Origin: Asterionellopsis glacialis
Lineage: Eukaryota; Bacillariophyta; Plagiogrammaphyceae; Rhaphoneidales; Asterionellopsidaceae
Length of the DNA: 13,071 bases
Assembly (NCBI GenBank): GCA_014885115.2
Contig: WKLE02001747.1
Location: 52,838 to 65,908, forward strand
Direction: 5' to 3'
A program made the position numbers and the translations under genes. Below the pieces are notes generated by a model. It was not told the origin of the DNA, did no database searches, and was given only the letters and a program-made list of their open reading frames with translations. Below are positions 7,588 to 13,071 of the stretch, one piece after another; position 1 is the first letter of the stretch; the number at the start of each line of letters is the position of its first letter.

Positions 7588-8763
7588 CTATTGCGAAGTA
7601 ATTTTCAATGTTGTGGCCGATGTGGTGGTTTGTATGGCTTCTTTGACATATTGGAATCGACGTCGTAATCTCAATCTCATGAATTGATAGGGTGAATCTT
7701 TTAGCTTGGCAATTGCCAATGTAGAAGAAGCAGCTGCAGGGGCTAAAGCAGATAGTACATGATGCTTTGGCCTTTTCTTTTGATGATGAGCAGCACTGTT
7801 ATTTGTAGAAGTGGTAGTCTTCGGTGCGGTACCAGCAAGTGTACCATCCATCATTCGAAATGTAATAGTAGGTGTTGTCATACCAACAGTAGCATTCTCG
7901 TTGTCATGTTTCGGTTGATCCTTTTCGTTGTCGTCGTCATCGTCATCTTGACGCTTGGTATTCATTAAATATTTCAACAATTCAAGTGTTTTCTTAAAGG
8001 ATAATCCTTCAATGGTATAGTCTTCCATGGATAAGATGACATCTCCCCTGTGACGAAAGAGTTGCTGTTGTTCGGCGGGACCAACTGTACCATCCGGTTG
8101 TTTGGCATAGCCATCAAAAGTGACAGCTTCCTTGGCGTAATTAGGTTTTAACATTAAGAGTAACCCATGGGATGTAATGGGCACTGTAACGTCATAGTAA
8201 CTGTCTTTCACGGTAGCAGTTTTAGGGTCTACTTGTTCTTCTTCTTGTTCTTGGTAGTCTATCTCATATTCGTCCGACAGGGACTTGGAAAGTGTAGTGG
8301 CTGTAGAAATTGACTGAGTTGTACAAAAACAAGAATCGTCGTCATAGTCATCCTCATCATTACCATGCGGTGATCGTTGTCTTCTCTTGTGATGACCAAG
8401 TTCTTCGTTGTCATGATCATCATGGTAGGACCAACATTGTTGACGAAGACCTTGACGATAATTGGCAATGGCAATTTCAGATTCATCGACGTTGTCTGGT
8501 AACTCCGCGCTCATAAAGGGACCAGATCCCATGGCATCCAAGAATGCATCATCGTCCATTTCCCATAATTTTTCTAATTGATTTTGATGAGTCGTTTGAT
8601 GATGATTTTGATTATTATTTTCGCGAGAAGTTGCTTCAGTTTCCGTTTCCGTTTCGGAGGAAGAGGATGGCGTTATTGACCATGAGGATGATGCTGTCCC
8701 TGAATCGGACGCTGTAGGAGAGGTAGAGGAGGAAGACGGTTGGTCTTGGTCCTTTGGTGTCAT
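7588..8763 (-). CDS. PDZ-like domain protein with acidic DAFLDAM motif (paralog B)
   Basis: A 391-aa single-exon protein, paralog of the gene at 3110-4375. The frame is open upstream to 8877 but the first ATG is at 8763 (MTPKDQDQPSSSS), which also matches the N-terminal style of paralog A. Order: Ser/Thr/Glu-rich N terminus; acidic motif at about 65-81 (KLWEMDDDAFLDAMGSG); a His/Asp/Glu-rich linker (about 110-180); PDZ-like core at about 191-307 with VPITSHGLLLMLKP, FDGYAKQPDG, GPAE and GDVILSM. An insert of about 25 residues (about 271-296, including six Asp in a row) precedes the last core strand (TITFRMMDG). The C terminus is short and Arg-rich (RLRLRRRFQYVKEA). No signal peptide or membrane segment is visible. 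The tail is unrelated to that of paralog A. Function is unknown; binding of peptide C termini or acidic ligands is a guess from the PDZ-like pattern. Confidence 0.85.
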   Translation of the reverse strand: MTPKDQDQPSSSSTSPTASDSGTASSSWSITPSSSSETETETEATSRENNNQNHHQTTHQNQLEKLWEMDDDAFLDAMGSGPFMSAELPDNVDESEIAIANYRQGLRQQCWSYHDDHDNEELGHHKRRQRSPHGNDEDDYDDDSCFCTTQSISTATTLSKSLSDEYEIDYQEQEEEQVDPKTATVKDSYYDVTVPITSHGLLLMLKPNYAKEAVTFDGYAKQPDGTVGPAEQQQLFRHRGDVILSMEDYTIEGLSFKKTLELLKYLMNTKRQDDDDDDNEKDQPKHDNENATVGMTTPTITFRMMDGTLAGTAPKTTTSTNNSAAHHQKKRPKHHVLSALAPAAASSTLAIAKLKDSPYQFMRLRLRRRFQYVKEAIQTTTSATTLKITSQ

Positions 8764-9118
8764 GGTTGCTGTATTTAATAATTGTGAGGATTCAAAATTT
8801 GATTTCTTGTTCCTTCCGTACTTGCTGCACTTGATGGAATGAATTTCAGAGATGATGATGAACGACAGAAGAGTCAAAGGCGATTAATGCTGACAATAGA
8901 ACGTCTCTGGAGAAGGATAGTTTAGTGGTTCTCTTGTGACTTGAGTCGTTGAACTTTAGGAAGTAGTCCCATGTAGGAGGTACTTTGGATGACTTCCGTG
9001 GTATTTCTGTCGTAATGTAATCGCGATTTTGCTGGTTACTGGCACCTCGCTAGCAGGTCATCTCACACATGGTTCGACATGACAATGGTAAATAGATCCA
9101 GGATCTACCAAACACAGT

Positions 9119-9403
9119 TTACAGCAAGCGCGCGAAATCTGTAATCGTAGTAATCAGTATGTCGCCTGCCGGTGTCATGTATTTAATCAGTGGGGGTTGG
9201 GTTTTTGTTGCAAGTCCGTCCAACCTAGGTCCAACCGTATTGCTTCTACCAGGTACGGAGATCATCAACCTACGCCTGCCAGTCTTTGTCCGTTGTGTCT
9301 CATTTGGGACTGACAGGCGGCATGCGCATGTCACACCGAATCTTCGCCTTCCAAAAACATACAACTGGTCACTTATGTAAGATATTATAGGTGGATTCCC
9401 CAT
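9119..9403 (-). CDS. Doubtful small ORF in a GC-richer island
   Basis: A 94-codon ATG-initiated frame (MGNPPIISYISDQLYVFG at the start, DILITTITDFARLL at the end) with an Arg-rich middle. It is not recognised. A 73-codon frame on the other strand covers much of the same DNA, so composition alone may explain both. The island differs in base composition from its flanks, which could mean a decayed mobile element or captured exon. Confidence 0.15.
   Translation of the reverse strand: MGNPPIISYISDQLYVFGRRRFGVTCACRLSVPNETQRTKTGRRRLMISVPGRSNTVGPRLDGLATKTQPPLIKYMTPAGDILITTITDFARLL
9273..9319. repeat. Hairpin with 12-bp arms, one mismatch
   Basis: CGCCTGCCAGTC (9273-9284) pairs with GACTGACAGGCG (9308-9319) at 11 of 12 positions around a 23-nt loop. 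It lies inside the GC-richer patch upstream of paralog B. A related CGCCTGCC occurs at about 9163-9170. Origin unknown. Confidence 0.55.
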
Positions 9404-9416
9404 CTTAAACCACCCC

Positions 9417-9424
9417 TGACGTCA
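9417..9424. promoter_or_regulatory. TGACGTCA palindrome (CRE-type bZIP site)
   Basis: A complete 8-bp cAMP-response-element palindrome about 650 bases upstream of the paralog B start. TGACGT-type elements are known to mediate CO2/cAMP responses in a diatom carbonic anhydrase promoter, with bZIP factors implicated. Whether this copy acts on paralog B is not known; the distance is large. Confidence 0.35.
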
Positions 9425-9993
9425 AAGGTAACGGATGTCGTACTGAATAAGATCGGCGAGTGTCAAATTTTCGGGAACGTTAAGTAAGTTTTTTATTAAT
9501 ACTTCATATAAGTTACCTGTGATACTGTATGGAATGATTTACGTTATTACCGTTCGAATTCAGGAGTGAGCTCCTAGATAGGTAATCTACACGGGACTGC
9601 TTTATTTTTTACACATGGTAAAAAATTTAAATGGGCACGCCGGACATGCTGGCCAAAATTTGCATACCAATCAACAAGTGAATCTGATAGTTTGAAATAT
9701 ATCTCTTCTGTGGCGGGAGGGGAATATAAAATTTTGGTGAGGGTTGCTTATTTACGGGTATAATAATTACTTTTCTGTATAAATCTCTACTTTACAACCA
9801 GAGAAGCGGGAATACACATGGACGATGAGTTACTCCGTCCGGAATACAAATAAGGTACATGTATTGCAAGGAAACTGTCAAACTGGCCGGCGTGCTGTCG
9901 TAGTTTCTACTTTTTGTTATTTTTTAAGGTGATAGAACGTTTAGCGGGCCATAACTGCAGAAGAAGCCGCACGTACCTGGGTACTGTACATGT

Positions 9994-10875
9994 CTATTGA
10001 TATATGTAAATAATAACTGAACAGTATTCCAGACCTTCAAGGAACCAGTGGCCTTCTGTGAAGAGATGTGCTTGTTCGGACAAAAAATAGGAAACCGTGA
10101 CTGTATTGGTGCTTGAAGTGACGCAATTCCCATCAATGCACCCCGCTAAAGCGTGAAGATTTGTTTCGAAAGCTCTCCATCCAGTAGTGTCGTCAAGTGC
10201 CCCATCACTTGCCTTGCTTACTTTTTCATTGGCACCTTCCTCATTCCTGTCCCCATCATTAATATCCGTCTCTCCTTCTCTGACTTTCATCTCAAAATGA
10301 AACTTAAGGCTTTTCAGAATGGCATCGTGAACTTACCTCCATTTAATCTGCAAATCAGATATTAAATTGCTTCATCTCCTCAGGTAGACCGTCCATGTGA
10401 CTGGAAAGACCTGTTGTAAGCAAGGCATACACACCAACAACCTTTGCAATTAAAGAATGCACACTAGGCTCAGAGTGTTCGATGATCTCGTGGATAGTAG
10501 AGGGTAACACATCCAGCAATAGAAAAATAGGCGACTCCGCCGTGATTGACTGAACCGAACTCGCTGCCTCTGAGGCATGCATCTCAGGAATTCGCGGTCC
10601 ATCTGCATAAACTCCACGATCTTCATCAGCTAGGTCAGTGGCATGTGATTCAATACAATGAACGGCAAGGCATAACCCCACCGCAAGGGGCTCCCATCGG
10701 TCGCCTTTGGAGAGTGGACCAATGATGCCTGAGACGTACTCTGGGTTTGCGACCTATGCATCTGATGAGAGACAAGGTTTAAGAGCGATTTCGATAGGTC
10801 AATCACATTGGGTACGAGGGGTGGATGGCGACGGTTTAGAGATAGGAGGGCACGGTAAATGGTGGAAAAGTCCAT
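9994..10875 (-). pseudogene. HEAT-repeat-like gene fragment, frame broken and 3'-truncated
   Basis: Three protein-like blocks lie in order on the minus strand. Block 1 begins at the ATG 10875 (MDFSTIYRALLSLNRR). Block 2 runs from 10753 (VANPEYVSGIIGPLSKGD) through a Leu-rich helical stretch (PIFLLLDVLPSTIHEII). Block 3 runs from 10279 (TGWRAFETNLHALAGCIDG) to TAG at 9996-9994. The amphipathic helices and the WRxxExxLxALAxxIDG pattern resemble HEAT repeats. Blocks 2 and 3 are joined by a good 57-nt intron (10336-10280). Blocks 1 and 2 are in different frames: either a 62-nt intron (10815-10754, in phase) or a frameshift near 10755. Inside block 2 the frame closes after EEMKQFNI, while another frame continues as SNLISDLQIKWR straight to the intron donor, which suggests a one-base frameshift near 10372. 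No further exons were found downstream, so the known size of large HEAT proteins is not reached. A pseudogene is preferred; a small multi-exon gene is possible. Confidence 0.45.
10280..10336 (-). other. Intron, 57 nt, in the HEAT-like fragment
   Basis: The donor GTAAGT at 10336-10331 follows ATGGAG, and the acceptor CAG ends at 10280. Splicing joins TGG-AG with A-GAA-GGA, giving an uninterrupted WREGETD. Phase and consensus fit both ends, which supports a genuine ancestral coding gene here. Confidence 0.6.
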
Positions 10876-11323
10876 GGTTGATTTTTGTCGTGTTTGTGTT
10901 GTGGGCGGGGATTGGTGAGGCTTTTCACTAAAGTACGTATTATTATCAAGTATGTATCTACATATCTGTGTGAAGTGACGTGTGGTGCTGTGGTGCTAGC
11001 TAGACATGACCATAAACCATAAATCAACTTCATTATCTAGAATGAACTGGAGCGGCTGTGTTTTATCACTCTTCTTTTTTCGTAGGTGATTGTAATAGAT
11101 TCTTATACTGGATCTGTTCAATTCACCTCAGAATTATTTGGATTGGATAGATACAACAACACAGCACAATGTTGTTTTTAGTGGAGGCAGTATTTTTGTC
11201 TCGAATTCATGTGGTATAAGTAGTAACTTGGATTTAATAAACGTTATTTTAATATAACTCATAAGTTATCTTTTCGTGAGCTTACCTATACCATGGGTGC
11301 CTCGTTGCATCTTAGAAATAATT
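10876..11323. other. Intergenic region between the HEAT-like fragment and the glycosyltransferase gene
   Basis: About 450 bases that would contain the 5' flank of the HEAT-like fragment and the 3'UTR of the glycosyltransferase gene (both minus). A TGACGT half-site lies near 10976 and a near-palindrome ATAACTCATAAGTTAT near 11254-11269. An overlapping minus frame (11364-11266) is described under findings. No independent gene was recognised. Confidence 0.5.
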
Positions 11324-12881
11324 TCAGTGGAGATCTTCCCTGTTCCGAAAAATGGGAGCATCATCAATCTGGAAGGGGTTTCATGTTAAGAACACGACCA
11401 AGTTGCAACAAGAATGCAGATGAGAATAGTTGAGCATTAGTGTTCGAAAATTATGTCTTGTTGTCAATTCAAATTCAACTTACATCTACATTTCCAACAA
11501 GAGGATCTTGCTTCATCATCCAGCCGAAGATGTGAGGCCTCTCTAAAGCCCAACCTGGACTTGCAATCACCATACCATTTAGCATTGGCGTCTCAAATAG
11601 ACGAAAGTTAGGATGCCACATGGCAGCATTGCGCACCCAATCATTCTGTGCACCAACAGGTTTATATATATAGCCGATGCCTTTTGTGGCGAGGACAGCA
11701 GATGGACACAATGTCGAACAGCCACAAACTGCAACCTTGGGAGCATTAACCAGTCTAGCCATTGATTCAATTATAGTGCTCTCTGGACTATTGTGGAGCC
11801 TAATCTGAGCCTTTGGAAATGACTCTTGCAATGCTCGGATCAAAGCAAGAGCAATATCTTCGCTCAATGAAGTGTAGCCTTTATCAAACTGTCGAAGTTT
11901 ATCACCTTTAAACGGCGCAGTAACTATGCCGATACTGTTAATTCTGCCTTTTTCTTTCTCTGCTTGCTTCAGCAGGTTCACGTAGGTGGCATGCGGAAAC
12001 ACTCCCTTGCCTTCATTGTTTCCTACAGTGCTGTATAGACCATCACCCAATCTAAGATGAATCACAGCATCATCGTAATCTTCAATCGATACTACTGCAG
12101 GAGAAGCCAAATACTTCCAATCTTCAATCATTGCATCAGATGCGAGATCCAAGTTACTAAAGTACCAATTGCAATAATGGCCAGCGCAATAATCGCGACA
12201 CACTTGTTCAGCTGTGAACTCTTCACCATTACGGTTTGTCACGGGGCCAGGTACGTCGGTATTTAATTTCATCAAATATGCAGCCCCAAGTGGTTCTTTA
12301 CCTTCCGAGTGTCCACAAGAAAATGTGAAAGGCTTATTCATAGCATAAGCAACCATCTTCATTCCATAGAGTAAAGCCAAACGATTGCCAAACATGTCAT
12401 CTGATATAATTGATAAAACAGAAATCAGATCAACGGCACAAGTCTTGTAACATAAATAAAGTCTAAACGCAGACAAAAACAATCATGTAGACTCACCGAA
12501 TGTACCACAGTAGGAAAAGTGGTAATGTACTCGTTTAATTCTGTCTTGCTCCTCCACCATTGGCATGCAAGCTTCCGTGGGACCCCGATGAAAGTCATCA
12601 TGAAGTAGTAAATAGGTCCCATCCTCCTGAAGACCATCTACATCTTCAAATGACTTTCCTTCAACAGTTTTCATATCAAAGAATGAGAGATCCGATTTGT
12701 ACCTAACCGTCCTGGGATCCTTATCGAAGCTATTATTTCTCAACAAAAATCGAGTAACTTCTTGTTCTTCTTGAAGTCGAACATTGGACGAATGGTTAAA
12801 AACATTGATGACAGAGATAAATACTAAGGCGAGAAGAGTGAGCGCAACACCTGCCACGAGCAACTTCTTAAAGAATACCAT
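11324..12881 (-). CDS. Golgi-type glycosyltransferase, fucosyltransferase-like (three exons)
   Basis: The spliced gene is exon 1 12881-12497, exon 2 12400-11484 and exon 3 11368-11324; it encodes 448 aa. Residues 7-28 are hydrophobic after MVFFKK, a typical type II signal anchor, so the catalytic part should face the Golgi lumen. A stem (about 30-75) leads to the catalytic part. DDMFGNRLALLYGMKMVAYA (129-148) resembles the GN-x-L helix near the start of GT11/GT23-like enzymes. HLRLGD (243-248) fits the HxRxGD nucleotide-sugar motif of the fucosyltransferase superfamily. SPESTIIESMARL, then AVCGCSTLCPSAVLATKG (352-369), corresponds to the C-terminal donor-binding part. Several Cys (CGCSTLC, CRDYCAGHYC) suggest disulfides. 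Both introns have good signals and matching phase. Transfer of a sugar, perhaps fucose from GDP-fucose, to a glycan is expected; the exact donor and acceptor cannot be read. Confidence 0.85.
11369..11483 (-). other. Intron 2 of the glycosyltransferase gene (115 nt)
   Basis: The donor GTAAGT at 11483-11478 follows GTAGAT, and the acceptor CCCCTTCCAG ends at 11369. It is phase 0 and joins VGNVD to IDDAPIFRNREDLH and a stop. Reading through instead gives VGNVDVS and TGA. Consensus and phase support splicing; an alternative frame of exon 3 is also open. Confidence 0.65.
12401..12496 (-). other. Intron 1 of the glycosyltransferase gene (96 nt)
   Basis: The donor GTGAGT at 12496-12491 follows ACATTCG, and the acceptor TTATATCAG ends at 12401. 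It is phase 1 and creates GAT, giving CGTFDDMFGNR across the junction. Unspliced reading stops within five codons. The upstream and downstream halves of one enzyme are thereby joined, so this intron is well supported. Confidence 0.85.
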
Positions 12882-13071
12882 GGTTATGGCAAATATGCTG
12901 AGGGCTGTGAGGTATGATAATGATGGGGTAATTATGTGAAAAGCAAGAAAAATCAGTGATTTTTCTTACTTGTGATTACTACGGTACCGTGTAGTTTGGT
13001 AGGAGCATTTTGTGACCTGCTTGAAGAGCGGCACTGCAGAATAAGTTCGAAGAAGTGCCTCCCCCAATTTG
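12882..13071 (-). promoter_or_regulatory. Upstream region of the glycosyltransferase gene
   Basis: The last 190 bases precede the minus-strand start codon and should contain its 5'UTR and promoter. The only distinct element is the palindrome ACGGTACCGT at 12981-12990, about 100 bases upstream of the ATG. No TATA box was identified. Confidence 0.4.

Larger units (their letters stand above)
8764..9993. other. Intergenic region upstream of paralog B
   Basis: About 1.2 kb between the start of paralog B and the end of the HEAT-like fragment. It should contain the promoter of paralog B. A GC-richer patch at about 9120-9350 carries a hairpin (9273-9319) and open frames on both strands. A full CRE-type palindrome sits at 9417-9424. 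From 9430 to 9920 the DNA is AT-rich with nothing recognised, apart from a weak 9-bp inverted pair (9635-9643 and 9887-9895). Confidence 0.55.

Noticed and set aside
7759..8516. Several His/Met/Ile-rich frames opposite or out of frame with paralog B
   Set aside because: They reflect the triplet low-complexity (GAT/CAT) of paralog B read in other frames.
8764..8877. In-frame extension of paralog B upstream of 8763
   Set aside because: It starts at TTG, not ATG, and paralog A begins at the equivalent position of the ATG at 8763.
9635..9895. Possible MITE with GCACGCCGG terminal inverted repeats
   Set aside because: The arms are only 9 bp and no target-site duplication is visible.
10153..10365. 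70-codon plus-strand frame
   Set aside because: It is the complement of the HEAT-like blocks and crosses their intron; the minus-strand reading is more protein-like.
1..13071. CRISPR array, integrase or bacterial defence operon
   Set aside because: There are no regularly spaced repeats and no such proteins; introns and gene layout are eukaryotic.

Overview
The window looks like nuclear DNA of a protist with compact genes, most probably a diatom or another stramenopile. The evidence is short spliceosomal introns (57-152 nt) with GTAAGT/GTGAGT-type donors and CAG acceptors, AT-rich intergenic DNA without operons, and a type II membrane-anchored glycosyltransferase next to a bacterial-type secreted protease. 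The lineage is inferred; only the eukaryotic character is read directly.

Layout from left to right. Positions 1-396 are the leader of a plus-strand gene, with a perfect 12-bp stem-loop, a candidate 5'UTR intron and small upstream ORFs. Positions 397-2412 encode a secreted subtilisin-fold protease whose catalytic His position appears to be Glu. It converges on a minus-strand gene (3110-4375) that encodes a PDZ-like protein with a conserved acidic motif near its N terminus. A gene-poor interval of about 3.2 kb follows (4376-7587); it holds a tRNA/Pol III-box-like relic, a palindrome and one doubtful small Cys-rich ORF. Then comes a second minus-strand PDZ-like gene (7588-8763), clearly a paralog of the first. 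Positions 8764-9993 are mostly empty, with a GC-richer island that forms a hairpin and one full TGACGTCA element. Positions 9994-10875 (minus) hold what looks like the 5' part of a HEAT-repeat-type gene, interrupted by frame breaks or odd introns and lacking a visible 3' part. The right end (11324-12881, minus) is a three-exon gene for a Golgi-type glycosyltransferase resembling the fucosyltransferase superfamily (HxRxGD motif).

No common pathway joins these genes. The protease would enter the secretory route and the glycosyltransferase would sit in the Golgi, while the two PDZ-like proteins look soluble and intracellular. The most unusual content is the paralogous pair, which shares a PDZ-like core and a DAFLDAM motif but has unrelated tails, together with the Asp-Glu-Ser protease. 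No transposon with recognisable proteins, no rRNA, no intact tRNA and no CRISPR array were seen.
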